The position numbers were made by a program, and so were the translations under genes. Of a stretch of 64,000 bases of DNA, positions 27,777 to 37,900 are shown in pieces; the first letter of the stretch is position 1, and every line of letters starts with the position of its first letter. This stretch comes from JACRLW01 sp046349595. GTDB lineage: Bacteria > Planctomycetota > UBA1135 > UBA2386. The notes under the pieces were generated by a model. The model was not told where the DNA came from and searched no databases. It saw only the letters and a list, made by a program, of their open reading frames with translations. Location of the stretch: contig JAXMCA010000001.1 of the NCBI GenBank assembly GCA_046349595.1, forward strand, positions 124,001 to 188,000. Reading direction: 5' to 3'.

Positions 27777-30470
27777 TCAGCCATCGTCGTCCATCGCCGC
27801 CGCCCACGCCGGATACGGCAGGGCACTGCCGCGCTGCGCGCGCCACAGGATGCGGTTGAGAAGGTCCTCGGGCGCGCGATCGACCTGCGCGAAGTCGAAG
27901 GTGGCGGAGAGCTCGGCGTCGCGACGGAGCTGCGGATCGGCGATCGCCGTCGGCGCGGGGTTCATCTGGTCGAAGGGGACGTTGGCCGCGCGCAGCCTGA
28001 AGGGCGTCGCGTCGGGGGTGTCGGTGAAGCAGTCCCACATCGGCGTGGCGCTGGCATCGAAGGCGTTCATCGGCGGGAGGCCGAGGATCTGTTCGATCGT
28101 GCGAAGGATGCTGGTGGTGTTGTATTGCGTGCCGACCGTGGTCCCGCGCTTCGCATAGGGGCTCGCGACGTAGCAGGTGGTGCGGTAGCCGCTCACGTGG
28201 TCCCAGCCCGCCTGCGGGTCGTCCTCGATCACGAAGATCGCCATCTGCGACCAGAAGCGGGAATGGCTGAGGCCTTCGACGATGCGTCCGAGCGCGTAGT
28301 CGTTGTCGGCGACGCAGGCGGCGGGCGTGGGGCAGCCGGCGGAGGTGCCGCTGGTGTGGTCGTTGGGCAGGCAGACGATGGTGAGCTGCGGGAAGGTGCC
28401 GTCGTGTTCGAACTGGCGCAGCTCGGCGAGGAAGACGTCGGCGCGGTACTGGTCCGGAACGCTCATCTCCCAGCCGACATAGTCGCGCGGCGTGAACGGG
28501 ATCAGCGAGCGCACCACCGGCTCGGCCTCGAAGACCACGTCCTTGTCGCTGCCGCGGCAAGTGCGCCAGCAGGCGGCGAAGTCGACGTCGCCCTTCCGCG
28601 CGGGATCACGCCAGCGCACGCGCGGCTGGCAGAACTCGCCGTAGTTGCGCAGCGAGATGCCGCGCTCGACGGCGTGGTCCCACAGGAATCCCGAGGGCGC
28701 ATAGGCCAGCGCGTCCTTCTCGTCCTCGCCCATGCCGTCGGGATAGGAGCGCGGGAAGCCGGCGAAGCTCTTCTCCATGTAGTCGGTGGCGAAGGCGGTC
28801 GTGCTCCATTGATGGCCGTCGGCGCTGAGGATCCCCGCGCAATAGGTGTTGTCGAGCAGCACCCATTGCTGCGCGATCGCGTGCTGGTTGGGCGTCTCGC
28901 GTTCACCGAACACGCACAGCGACGGGTCGCCGTTGCCGCGCGGGATGTCGCCGAGCACCTGGTCGTAGGTGCGGTTCTCCTTGATCACGTAGACCACGTG
29001 ACGGATCGGACTCGGTTCGCCGATGCGCTCGGGGATGGCGCGCGGCGGCTGCCCCGCGCGCGGCGGCAGCAGGGCCTGCTCGATCGCATCGCGACGCAGG
29101 TCGACGTCGACCTGTGCGGTGAGCCGCGCGAGCGCCGACGCGTCCGGCACCGGCACCAAGGACAGCGAGCCGTGGTACTGGTGCGAGTTGAACTCGGCGC
29201 GGCCGTCGGACTTGCACGGGCGGCCGAAGCCGATGCCTTTCACGTTGGCGCAGAGGATGCGGTCGCGCGCGGCGTCGAAGACCAGCGCGCCGGGGAACCA
29301 GCCGACCGGGATCAGCCCGAGCAGTTTGCTGTCGCCGCGGTCCTCGGGTTCGAAGCGGATCACGCCGATCGCGTTCTGCGTGCCGTTCGCGACGAACAGC
29401 GTGCGGCCGTCGGCGGAGAAGGCCAGCGCATCGGGTGATGCGCCGAGCAGGTCCGACGGACGACCGCGCGCCCAGATCGTGTCGAGAACGTCGCCGCTGT
29501 GCGCGTCGAGCACGCTGAGCGTGTCGCTGGCGGCATTGGCGCAGACCACGTGGGCGCCGTCGGGCGACAGGGCGAGCGCCGAGGCGTGCAGGCCGGTGAG
29601 CGTCTCGCACACCAGTGCGCCGGTGTCGAGGTCGATCACGCTCACGCTCCCCTCGCAGGCGATGTCGGTCGACGGATCGACGCGCACCCGCGTGCCGCGA
29701 CCGGCCGGGCCCGTCGCGTCGCCGTCGGCCGGGCGACGTCCGCCGAGATTGCTCACGAAGGCGCGGGATCCGGCGAGCACCACGTCCCACGGTGCGACGC
29801 CCACGTCGAAGCGCCGCAGCACGGCGCCGTTCTGCACGTCGATCTCGAGCAGGCGGTTCGACAGGTTGGCGCACACGAACAGACGGCGGTCGTCCGGCGA
29901 CAGCGCGAGCCCGCTCGGGATCTCCTCTTCGCGACCCGGTGCATCGGCGCGCGGCAGCGGGATGGTGTGCGAGGGCGTGACCACGCCGTCGGCCGCCACG
30001 TCGAAGACCTTGATCGAGCCGCGCACGTTGCTGAGCAGCACGTGGCGATCGTCGTGGGAGACGATCAGGCCGGTGTAGGACAGCTGTCCCTTGGTGTCGG
30101 GTTTCAGGATCTGCGGCGAGACGCTGCCGGCGGACTCGCCGCGCGCGGCGTCGGAGGGCAGCGCCACGCGTTGCGCGATCGCGCCGCTGTCGGCGTCGAG
30201 CACCAGCAGCTCGGCGGTCTTGCCCGACACGTAGATGCGTTTGCCGTCACGCGACAGCGCGAGTCCCTGCGGACGCAGACCCTCGAGATCCACGAAGGTG
30301 CCGAAGGGGGTGAGGCGCTGGTTGACCGGTGTCACGGCCTCTGCGCCGGCGCCGCGTCCGACCGGCTCGGTGCTGCCCGCGGGCAGATCGGTTCCGGTGC
30401 CGCGACACGCGGATGCGGCGAGCAGGACGGCGAGACCGAGGCGACGGCGAAGGTGCGGGTGGGCGCTCAT
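27777..30470 (-). CDS. YncE-like beta-propeller / alkaline-phosphatase-superfamily phosphoesterase lipoprotein
   Basis: This 897-residue protein begins with a lipoprotein signal (LAVLLAASAC, Cys22). Residues about 50-440 form a seven-bladed YVTN/YncE propeller with blades of the type GLALSRDGKRIYVSGKTAEL, SGLALSPDDRRLFVCANLSN and ALAFSADGRTLFVANGTQN. Residues about 490-880 form a phosphoesterase domain of the alkaline phosphatase superfamily, with HVVYVIKENRTYDQVLGD, the metal-site-like IVCLPNDHTSG and FVIEDDPQAGWDHVSG. The same two-domain arrangement is widespread in Bacteria under the name bifunctional YncE/alkaline phosphatase family protein. The substrate is unknown. It is probably periplasmic and membrane anchored. 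Confidence 0.88.
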   Translation of the reverse strand: MSAHPHLRRRLGLAVLLAASACRGTGTDLPAGSTEPVGRGAGAEAVTPVNQRLTPFGTFVDLEGLRPQGLALSRDGKRIYVSGKTAELLVLDADSGAIAQRVALPSDAARGESAGSVSPQILKPDTKGQLSYTGLIVSHDDRHVLLSNVRGSIKVFDVAADGVVTPSHTIPLPRADAPGREEEIPSGLALSPDDRRLFVCANLSNRLLEIDVQNGAVLRRFDVGVAPWDVVLAGSRAFVSNLGGRRPADGDATGPAGRGTRVRVDPSTDIACEGSVSVIDLDTGALVCETLTGLHASALALSPDGAHVVCANAASDTLSVLDAHSGDVLDTIWARGRPSDLLGASPDALAFSADGRTLFVANGTQNAIGVIRFEPEDRGDSKLLGLIPVGWFPGALVFDAARDRILCANVKGIGFGRPCKSDGRAEFNSHQYHGSLSLVPVPDASALARLTAQVDVDLRRDAIEQALLPPRAGQPPRAIPERIGEPSPIRHVVYVIKENRTYDQVLGDIPRGNGDPSLCVFGERETPNQHAIAQQWVLLDNTYCAGILSADGHQWSTTAFATDYMEKSFAGFPRSYPDGMGEDEKDALAYAPSGFLWDHAVERGISLRNYGEFCQPRVRWRDPARKGDVDFAACWRTCRGSDKDVVFEAEPVVRSLIPFTPRDYVGWEMSVPDQYRADVFLAELRQFEHDGTFPQLTIVCLPNDHTSGTSAGCPTPAACVADNDYALGRIVEGLSHSRFWSQMAIFVIEDDPQAGWDHVSGYRTTCYVASPYAKRGTTVGTQYNTTSILRTIEQILGLPPMNAFDASATPMWDCFTDTPDATPFRLRAANVPFDQMNPAPTAIADPQLRRDAELSATFDFAQVDRAPEDLLNRILWRAQRGSALPYPAWAAAMDDDG

Positions 30471-30523
30471 GCGGTGCGGGGATCTTGCCCGCGCGCCGCA
30501 TCGGTTGCAGGAGCGCGTCGACG

Positions 30524-30531
30524 GTTATCCT
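30524..30531 (+). promoter_or_regulatory. -10-like element GTTATCCT
   Basis: The hexamer TATCCT (30526-30531) lies in the divergent gap between the YncE/phosphoesterase gene and the metalloprotease gene. A TTGCAG at 30505-30510 is only 15 nt away. The predicted leader to the ATG at 30574 is about 36 nt. Confidence 0.33.
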
Positions 30532-30573
30532 CCGCACGCCCGCGCCGCGCCCCGTCCTCCACCCCGCGTCTCC

Positions 30574-32643
30574 ATGTCCCTGCGCAGACTCTCCACCCTT
30601 CTCGTCCTGTGCTCCGCGTCGTGGCTGTCGCCCACGGCGCCGGGCCAGCAGTTCCCGCTCGACGTGCCGGCGGCGCGCCCCGCGTCGTGGAGCGTGAGCG
30701 TTCCCTACGCCGGCACCACCTGGACCCTCGACCTCGCCGCGAGCAGCGTGCGCAGCGCGGGCTTCGCCCTGCGCGTCGCGGATGCGAGCGGACATCTGGT
30801 CGAGGTCGCACCGCCCTCACCCCGCACGATGCGCGGCAGCGTGCGCGGACGCGGCGACTGCAGCGTGGCCGCCAGCGTGGAGCCCTCCGGACTGTTCGCG
30901 CGCGTGCACGGACCCGACGTCGACTTCGTGATCGAGCCCGTCGCCGGCGCACCCGGCACGCATCTGCACCTCGCCCACGCCTGCGCACCCCTGCCCGCCG
31001 GCGCCTGCGGCGTGGAGGCGCACGGCGTGCACCTCGAGCCGCAGGGCGGAGCACGCATCCAGTCCGGCACCGGCATGCCGCTGATGGCGGAGATCGCCTT
31101 CGACTGCGACTACGACTTCTATGCCTTCAAGGGCAGCTCGGTCGCGGCGGTGCTCGCCGACGTCGAGCGCACGCTCGATGCGGTGAACCTGTTCTACGAG
31201 CGCGACGTCGACCTCACGCACCGCATCTCGCACGTGATCGTGCGCACCAGCGAGCCGGATCCCTACGACGGCAACGACTCCGGGGTGATCCTCGGCACCC
31301 AGCTCCGCAACGAGTGGATCAACAACCAGCAGGCGGTGCCGCGCGACATGGTCCACTTCGTGACCTCGCGCGACATGGGCAACATCCTCGGCCTCGCCTA
31401 CGTCTCGGTGACCTGCGATCCGAACTGGGCCTACGGGCTGTCGCGCTTCGGCACCGACTTCGGCACCAATGCGTCGGTGCTCGGCCACGAGCTCGGTCAC
31501 AACTGGAGCTGCCCGCACTGCCTCGACACCTGCGACGTGATGTGCGGCTGCGGAGCCGCGGGCGGCTTCGGACCGAACGATCGCGCACAGATCGCGGCCT
31601 TCGTCGCCACGCGGGGCTGTCTCGATCGCCTGATGCCGCTGCCGCTCGCGCACTGGCAGCTCGACGAACAGAGCGGCAGCGTGGCGGCCGACAGCAGCGC
31701 TTCGCGATGGGACGGCGCCTTCGAGAACGGCGTGGTGCTCGGTGTGCCGGGCGCGACGCTCGGCACCGATCGCGCGGCGTCCTTCGACGGCGTCGACGAC
31801 CGTGTGCACGTGGTGGCTCCGGGCACGCCACCGGCGCTCGCCCACGGCTTCAGCGTCGCGGCGTGGGTGCGCTTCACTCCGACGAGCGGCTTCCATCGCG
31901 TGCTGTCGAATGCCGCGAGCTGGTCCTTCGGCACCATCGCCGATCGTCCCGCGCTCACGCTGCGCGGCTCTCGTCACTACCTGTCGGCAGCGCAGATCAC
32001 ACCGGGTCGCTGGACGCACCTCGCGGTGACCTTCGACAACCGCATCACCGCGACCTTCTACGTCGACGGCCAGCGCGTCGACAGTTCGACCGGCAGCGTG
32101 CCGCCCCTGCCGCTCGGCAGCGACTGGTGGATCGGCACGTCGGACGGCACGCGCGACTTCTTCGGCGGCGACCTCGACGACGTGCAGCTCTACGACGGCG
32201 TGCTCACCGCCACGCACGTCGCGACCCTGTTCGCACACGGCGGCGTGCAGCTCGGTCGCCCCGGATTCACCAGCTACGGCACCGGCTTCGCGGGCTCGAC
32301 CGGCATCCCGTCGTTCGCCGCCGAAGGTGTGCCGCTGGTCGGTCGCGAGATCACCTTCGTGATCGGTGGTTCGTTCACCTTCGTCAATCCGGGCGTGCTC
32401 GCCCTCGCGCTCGCGCCGGCGCAGATCCCGCTCGCCGGCGGCACGCTGCTGGTCGATCCGACCCTCGCGCTGACCCTGGTGGTGCCGCTGTTCCCCGGCC
32501 CGGTGAACCACTTCCGCGTCGGCACTCCGGCCGATCCATCGCTCGCAGGTCTGCCGCTGTATGCGCAGACCATCGAGATCGACAGCGGAGCCGCGGGTGG
32601 GCTGTCCTTCACGCCTGGGCTGCGGATCGTGCTCGGCGGTTGA
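30574..32643 (+). CDS. secreted reprolysin-like zinc metalloprotease with LamG domain
   Basis: This 689-residue exoprotein has a signal peptide (about residues 1-25, ending APGQQ). A metzincin-type metalloprotease domain covers about residues 168-350. Its zinc site is H305-E-L-G-H309-N-W-S-C-P-H315, matching HExxHxxxxxH, and Met323 in CDVMCGC is a plausible Met-turn. Residues about 358-535 form a LamG/concanavalin-A-like domain (LAHWQLDEQSGSVAADSS, later AAWVRFTP and DDVQLYDGVLT). The last 130 residues are a beta-rich C-terminal module ending GLPLYAQTIEIDSG and then LRIVLG. The architecture suggests an exported protease targeted to carbohydrate or protein surfaces. Confidence 0.87.
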   Translation: MSLRRLSTLLVLCSASWLSPTAPGQQFPLDVPAARPASWSVSVPYAGTTWTLDLAASSVRSAGFALRVADASGHLVEVAPPSPRTMRGSVRGRGDCSVAASVEPSGLFARVHGPDVDFVIEPVAGAPGTHLHLAHACAPLPAGACGVEAHGVHLEPQGGARIQSGTGMPLMAEIAFDCDYDFYAFKGSSVAAVLADVERTLDAVNLFYERDVDLTHRISHVIVRTSEPDPYDGNDSGVILGTQLRNEWINNQQAVPRDMVHFVTSRDMGNILGLAYVSVTCDPNWAYGLSRFGTDFGTNASVLGHELGHNWSCPHCLDTCDVMCGCGAAGGFGPNDRAQIAAFVATRGCLDRLMPLPLAHWQLDEQSGSVAADSSASRWDGAFENGVVLGVPGATLGTDRAASFDGVDDRVHVVAPGTPPALAHGFSVAAWVRFTPTSGFHRVLSNAASWSFGTIADRPALTLRGSRHYLSAAQITPGRWTHLAVTFDNRITATFYVDGQRVDSSTGSVPPLPLGSDWWIGTSDGTRDFFGGDLDDVQLYDGVLTATHVATLFAHGGVQLGRPGFTSYGTGFAGSTGIPSFAAEGVPLVGREITFVIGGSFTFVNPGVLALALAPAQIPLAGGTLLVDPTLALTLVVPLFPGPVNHFRVGTPADPSLAGLPLYAQTIEIDSGAAGGLSFTPGLRIVLGG

Positions 32644-32710
32644 GACCCCCGGCCGGGTCGCGATGTCCGTCCTGCGCGTGCGATGCGCGCGGTGGCCGCT
32701 TCGCGACGTC

Positions 32711-32760
32711 CACGAAGGCCCGGGCTCCTTGGCTCGCCGGCGCCCTTCGGCTTTCGCATC
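32711..32760 (-). repeat. dispersed intergenic repeat, copy 1 (inverted)
   Basis: Read on the minus strand, this copy has the pattern CGAAAGCCGAAGGGC, a 16-nt variable centre, then GCCCGGGCCTTCGTGG. It matches the plus-strand copies at 33051-33092 and 46737-46786 at both ends. The GAAGGCC / GGCCTTC ends can pair, so each copy could fold into a hairpin. Confidence 0.45.
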
Positions 32761-33050
32761 GCCGCGTCACGCGAGGAGCCTGCGGCCTACGGGCGGATCG
32801 CGGCCGGCCGCTGCGAGCTTGATCTGGCATCCCGCCGGCCGTAGGGTCCCTCCCGGTCGGGTCGAGTGAACTGTCGAAGTGGGGACCATCGGGGATGAGT
32901 GTGACTCCGAGGGTCGACGCCACGACAGCAGCCTTCGTCCGAACTCAGAGGATCTCGCCGGATCTCTCCGCGAGGCGCTCCAAGTCTCATGGTCATGTGA
33001 TCGAACGCCCTGTGCCCTCAGGCCATCGCATCGCCGCGGCGCGCGACGAC

Positions 33051-33092
33051 TCGAAGGCCGAAGGGCCTCAACAACGAAGTGGCCCGGGCTCT
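33051..33092 (+). repeat. dispersed intergenic repeat, copy 2
   Basis: This copy begins CGAAGGCCGAAGGGCC and ends AACGAAGTGGCCCGGGC. It shares the AACGAAGTGGCC core with the copy at 46737-46786. It lies just upstream of the hemerythrin-like gene. Confidence 0.5.
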
Positions 33093-33126
33093 TACGGGCT
33101 GCCATAGGTCCAATGGGGGTGGAAGG

Positions 33127-33696
33127 ATGAAGCACACGATTGTCCTGCTGCAACTCGAGCACCGAGCCATCTCGGCGCTGCTCTCGGCGCTGGAGGCGCA
33201 ATGCGAGCGAATGGTCCTCGGTGAGCATTTCAGCCACGCGCTGATTCGGCTGATCATGGATTACTTCTGTGGCTATCCCGATGCATGCCACCACCCGAAG
33301 GAAGACGCGATCTTCCGACGCCTGAAGGAGCGAGCGCCCATGGCTGCGGATCGATGCCGCAGTCTCCTGCAGGACCATGAGAAGCTCGGGGTGGCGACGC
33401 GGGAGACCGCTTCGATCGTCGCGCAGAGTCGCGATGTTCCGCTCGCGGAGTTGGTCGCCGCACTGCAACTCTTCACCCGAAGCTACCGGGAGCACATCCA
33501 GGAGGAGGAGAGTCTGTTCATCCCGGCCGCGATGCGGGAACTCGGGCCTTCCGATTGGGATGCCATCGATTTCGCCGTCTTCGATCGGAAGGATCCGCTG
33601 TTCGACCGCGCCAGAGAAGGGCGATACGGCGAGCTGTACCAGTTGGTCCGCGACCTCGACGCCGACCTGCACCACCCGCCCGGCAACGATTGGTGA
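33127..33696 (+). CDS. hemerythrin-like domain protein
   Basis: This is a 189-residue cytoplasmic protein with a four-helix hemerythrin-type (HHE cation-binding) domain. Candidate di-iron ligands are His12 (LLQLEHRA), His55/His56 and Glu59 (CHHPKED), His84 (LLQDHEKLG), His123 and Glu127 (REHIQEEE). These follow the usual H...HxxxE...H...HxxxE order. The CHHPKEDAIF segment is characteristic of this subgroup. Such proteins bind O2 or NO or store iron. The ATG at 33127 is preceded directly by GGTGGAAGG, which is too close for a standard Shine-Dalgarno site. No other in-frame ATG or GTG fits the family better. It lies at the edge of the repeat-rich gap. Confidence 0.85.
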   Translation: MKHTIVLLQLEHRAISALLSALEAQCERMVLGEHFSHALIRLIMDYFCGYPDACHHPKEDAIFRRLKERAPMAADRCRSLLQDHEKLGVATRETASIVAQSRDVPLAELVAALQLFTRSYREHIQEEESLFIPAAMRELGPSDWDAIDFAVFDRKDPLFDRAREGRYGELYQLVRDLDADLHHPPGNDW

Positions 33697-33790
33697 CAGC
33701 CCGTTGATCGGCCTGCGCCGGCGGATTCGACGCGTGGGGCATGCCGCGGTACTCCTTCGCGGACCACTCTGCCATGTCCGACTCCTGCCG

Positions 33791-33822
33791 CGACGTCCGT
33801 CCTGCGCGCGCGATGCGCGCGT
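33791..33822 (+). repeat. second copy of a palindromic motif seen at 32663-32693
   Basis: Most of CGACGTCCGTCCTGCGCGCG and the following CGATGCGCGCG recurs at 32663-32693 with a few changes. The ends GCGCGCG..CGATGCGCGC are partly self-complementary. The copy overlaps the possible upstream starts of the lipoprotein gene at 33813. Confidence 0.45.
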
Positions 33823-34883
33823 TCGGGTCTGTGTGCTGCCTCGCCGTCCTCGTCCTGTGCGCCTGTGGAGGTGGCGGCGGCGGTGGCGGCGGCGGGGGAG
33901 GTCCCACTCCGGCCTTCACGCGTCTGTGGGTTCCGCACTTCGACGCCGCGGAGCTGCGCGCCTTCGCCTACCAGCGCGCGCTCGCCGACACCGACGCCGC
34001 GCCCGACGTCGTGCTCACGCTGCCGGCCGGCACGCATCCCAATGCGTTGACCTTCGACGCGACCGGCGCCCTGTGGGTGACCGACAACGCCAACGCGCGG
34101 CTGTTGAAGTTCGACAAGGCGCAACTCGGGGCGGGCGGTTCGCCGACTCCCGCCGTGCACATCGACAGCGACGGCAACAGCCTGCAGAACCCGATCGGCT
34201 TCGCCTTCGACGGCTCGCAGAACCTGTGGGTCGCGGTGCAGGGCGGCCTCGAGATGTTCGTGCCGACCAACCTCGACGACTCGGGGCCGACCACGCCGAA
34301 CCTCGTGCTCGACTGCGCGACCTTCGACATCCCCGCGGGCATGCTGTTCGACGCCGCCGGCGACCTGTGGGTGAGCAATGCCAGCTTCGCGCCGGCGAAC
34401 AACGCGGTGCTGGTGTTCACGCCCGATCAGCTCGTCGCCGGAGGTGTGCAGACGCCGCGGCTCGCGATCACCTGTGCGGCCTTCGCGTTGATCGAGGGCA
34501 TCGGCTTCGACGGCAGCGGCGGTCTGTGGGTGTCGAGCAACGACGGCCTCAACGTCACGCACTTCCTGGCGCAGGACGTGGCGCTGCCCGCCGTCGCGAC
34601 GGTGCGCAACCTCGTTCCCGCGAACTCGCTCGAGGCCGACGCCGACGATGGTCCCTCCGGTCGCAGTGTGCGCAAGCCCGGTGGCCTGGTCTTCGACCGC
34701 GACGGCGACCTGTTCGTCAACTCCGAGCGCGGTGCGATGGGTGCCGACGACTCCGCGGTGCTGCGCTTCGCGAAGACCCAGCTCGCGGCGCTCGCCGGTG
34801 CGCAGGCGGTGCAGGCCGTGGCGGTGCACGCGCACGCCACGTCGAATCCCGGCTTCGGAGGTCTTGCCCTCGAGCTGCCGTGA
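33813..34883 (+). CDS. NHL/SMP-30-like beta-propeller lipoprotein
   Basis: This 356-residue lipoprotein (counted from the ATG at 33813) has a short signal MRAFGSVCCLAVLVLCAC with lipobox LCAC. A run of about 12 glycines, encoded by GGTGGCGGC-type repeats, directly follows the lipidated Cys and may serve as a flexible tether. The rest is a beta-propeller with blades such as PNALTFDATGALWVTDNANA, NPIGFAFDGSQNLWVAV, AGMLFDAAGDLWVSNASF and GIGFDGSGGLWVSSNDG, similar to NHL or SMP-30 repeats. In-frame ATGs at 33741 and 33774 would extend it, but they lie within or before an intergenic repeat copy and would spoil the signal peptide. Confidence 0.78.
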   Translation: MRAFGSVCCLAVLVLCACGGGGGGGGGGGGPTPAFTRLWVPHFDAAELRAFAYQRALADTDAAPDVVLTLPAGTHPNALTFDATGALWVTDNANARLLKFDKAQLGAGGSPTPAVHIDSDGNSLQNPIGFAFDGSQNLWVAVQGGLEMFVPTNLDDSGPTTPNLVLDCATFDIPAGMLFDAAGDLWVSNASFAPANNAVLVFTPDQLVAGGVQTPRLAITCAAFALIEGIGFDGSGGLWVSSNDGLNVTHFLAQDVALPAVATVRNLVPANSLEADADDGPSGRSVRKPGGLVFDRDGDLFVNSERGAMGADDSAVLRFAKTQLAALAGAQAVQAVAVHAHATSNPGFGGLALELP

Positions 34884-34951
34884 CACTCGACGTCGTCGGC
34901 GCAGAGCGCGTGCTGGGACCGGGCACGTCGTGATGCGATCATCCGCCGCCG

Positions 34952-37900
34952 ATGCTCGCCCGACTCGTCGCATCGGCCGCCCGGCCGTTCTCCCTCGCCC
35001 TCGGATTCGCCGCGATGCTCGCGGCGCAGGACGCGCCGGCCTCGCCGATCGACCGCGCGATCGGCGCGCTCCACTGGCGCGAGGTCGGTCCGTACCGGGG
35101 CGGTCGCTCCTGCGCCGTCGCCGGGATTCCCGGTGATACCGACACCTTCTGGATGGGCTCCTGCGGCGGCGGCGTGTGGCGCACCGACGACGCCGGGCGC
35201 TCGTGGCGCAACGTCTCCGACGGCAGCTTCGGCGGCTCGATCGGCGCGATCGACGTGTGCACCGCCGATCCCAACGTGGTGTGGGTGGGGACCGGCGAGC
35301 AGACGGTCCGCGGCAACGTGAGCCACGGCGACGGCGTGTGGCGCTCGACCGATGCGGGGCGCACCTGGCAGCACGTGGGGCTCGCCGACAGCCGTCAGAT
35401 CGGTCGCGTGCGCGCGCACCCGCGCGATCCCGACACCGCCTATGTCGCGGCGATCGGTCACCTCTACGGGCCGAACACCGAGCGCGGCGTGTTCCGCACG
35501 CGCGACGGCGGCAAGACCTGGCAGCGCATCCTGTTCGTGGACGATGCGACGGGCGCCGTCGACCTCTGCCTCGATCCGACCAACCCGCGCATCCTCTACG
35601 CCACGACGTGGCGCGTGCTGCGCTCACCGTGGAGTCTCGACAGCGGTGGTCCGGGCTCGGGCATCCACAAGTCGACCGACGGCGGCGACACCTGGGTCGA
35701 GCTCACGCACAACGAAGGACTGCCGAAGGGCACGATCGGGATCTGCGGCATCTGCGTGTCGCTCGGCGATCCGGACAACCTCTACGCGCAGGTCGAGGCC
35801 GAGGACGGCGGATTGTTCCGGTCGCGCGATGCGGGCAAGACCTGGAAGCTCGTCGACTCCGATCGCGAGCGCCGGCAGCGTGCCTGGTACTACTCGCGCG
35901 TCTACGCCGACCCGGGCGATGCCGATGGCGTGTGGGTGCTCAACGTGCGCCTGTGGCACAGCAAGGACGGCGGCAAGTCCTTCGCCGCGATCGCCACGCC
36001 GCATGGCGACAACCACGATCTGTGGATCGATCCGACCGCTCCGGCGCGCATGGTCGAGGCGAACGACGGCGGTGTGAACGTCTCGCTGGACGGCGGCGAG
36101 AGCTGGAGCCTGCAGGACAACCAGCCGACCGCGCAGATGTACCGCGTGTCGCTCGACGACGACTTCCCCTTCCGCCTGCTCGGCGGTCAGCAGGACAACT
36201 CCGCGCTGCGCATCCGCTCGCGCAACGTCGACGGTGCTTCGATCGGCCCGCGCGACTCCGATCCGACCGCCGGCGGCGAGTCGGGATTCGTGGCGGCCCA
36301 GCCGGGCAATCCCGATCTGGTGTTCGGCGGCAGCTACGGCGGCGAACTCGAGTGGCGCAACCATCGCACCGGTGAGCGTCGACATGTGAATCCGTGGCCC
36401 GACTCGGTGATCGGTCTCGGTGCACGCGACATCCGCTGGCGGTTCCAGTGGAACTACCCGCTGTTCTTCTCGCCGCACGACGCGAACCGCTTGTATGCGG
36501 CGGCGCAGTCGCTGTTCTGCAGCGACGACCTCGGGCAGTCGTGGCGCGTGATCAGCCCGGATCTGTCGCGCAACGCGCCGGACAAGATGGCGCCGTCGGG
36601 CGGACCGATCACCAAGGACAACACCGGCGTCGAGACCTACTGCACGATCTTCGCGGCCTGCGAGTCGCCGGCGCAGAAGGGTCTGTTGTGGTGCGGTACC
36701 GACGACGGACGACTGCACGTCAGCCGCAACGGCGGCGCGCAGTGGAGCGACGTCACGCCCCCCGATCTCCAGCCCTTCACGCGCATCAACAGCATCGAGG
36801 CGCATCCGCGTGCGGCGGGCACGCTGTACGTCGCGGCGACGCGCTACCAGTCCGACGACTTCCGTCCGATGCTGTGGCGCACCGAGGACTTCGGTGCGCA
36901 TTGGACGTCGATCGTGGGCACCGGCATCGCGGCCGACCACTTCACCCGCGTCATCCGCGTCGACGCCGAGCGCGACGGGCTGCTCTACTGCGGCACCGAG
37001 CGCGGGCCGTACGTGTCCTTCGACGACGGCGCCCACTGGCGCTCGCTGCGCGCCGACCTGCCGATCGTGCCGGTCACCGACCTCGCGGTCCGCGACGGCG
37101 AGCTGATTGCGGCGACCCAGGGCCGCGGCTACTGGATCCTGGACGGCCTCGAGGCCCTGCGCCGCTTCGACCACATCGCCGACGAGCCGCAGTTGCTCGG
37201 CACCACGCCGGCCTACCGCGTGCCGATGGGCCACGCCGACAAGCCGCGCGGCGCCGGCGAGAACCCGCTCGCGGGCGTGGTGCTGCGCTACTGGCTCGAC
37301 CGCGTTCCCGAGGCGTCGACGGAGTTCCGCATCGAGATCCGCAGCGCCGACGGCAAGGTGCTGCGCGCCTTCGAGATCAAGGACCGCGCGCCGAAGGAGC
37401 AGGGCCCGAAGGACCTGATCGACTCGCGCGACGCGCAGCGCTTCGTGCTCGAGCCGAAGGAGGGACTCAACACCTTCACCTGGGATCTGCGCGTCGTCGG
37501 TGCGCGGAGACTCGAGGGGCTCGCGATGTGGAACGGCAATCTCGCCGGGCCGCAGGTGGAGCCGGGCGAGTACCAGGTGCTGCTGAAGGTCGGCGCCGCC
37601 GAGCGACGCGCGCTGGTGGAGGTGCGTCCGGACCCGCGCGCGAGCGCGGCCGAACACCACGCGCAGTTCGTGTTCCTGACGGAGGTCGTCGCGAAGCTCG
37701 ATGCGGTGCACGAGGCCCTGGCGCGTGCACGTCACCTGCGCGGCGAACTGCGCACGCTGGAGTCGCGCGCACCGGCGGGCGACGCCTTGGTGGCGTGGAA
37801 GAAGCAGAGCGAGGAATTGCGCACGCGCATCGACCGCCTCGAGCGCGCGCTGTGCCAACCGGACAGCAAGTCCGCGCAGGATCCGCTCAACTTCCCGGTC

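Larger units (their letters stand above)
32644..33126. repeat. repeat-rich intergenic region with several inverted repeats
   Basis: This 480-nt gap holds no supported gene. It contains a perfect 12-nt palindrome GCGGCCGGCCGC (32800-32811) inside a larger imperfect inverted repeat (32782-32797 against 32831-32846). Two copies, in opposite orientation, of a dispersed element lie at 32711-32760 and 33051-33092. Around 32663-32693 is a copy of a motif seen again at 33791-33822. Small overlapping ORFs here have no recognisable product. Confidence 0.5.
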
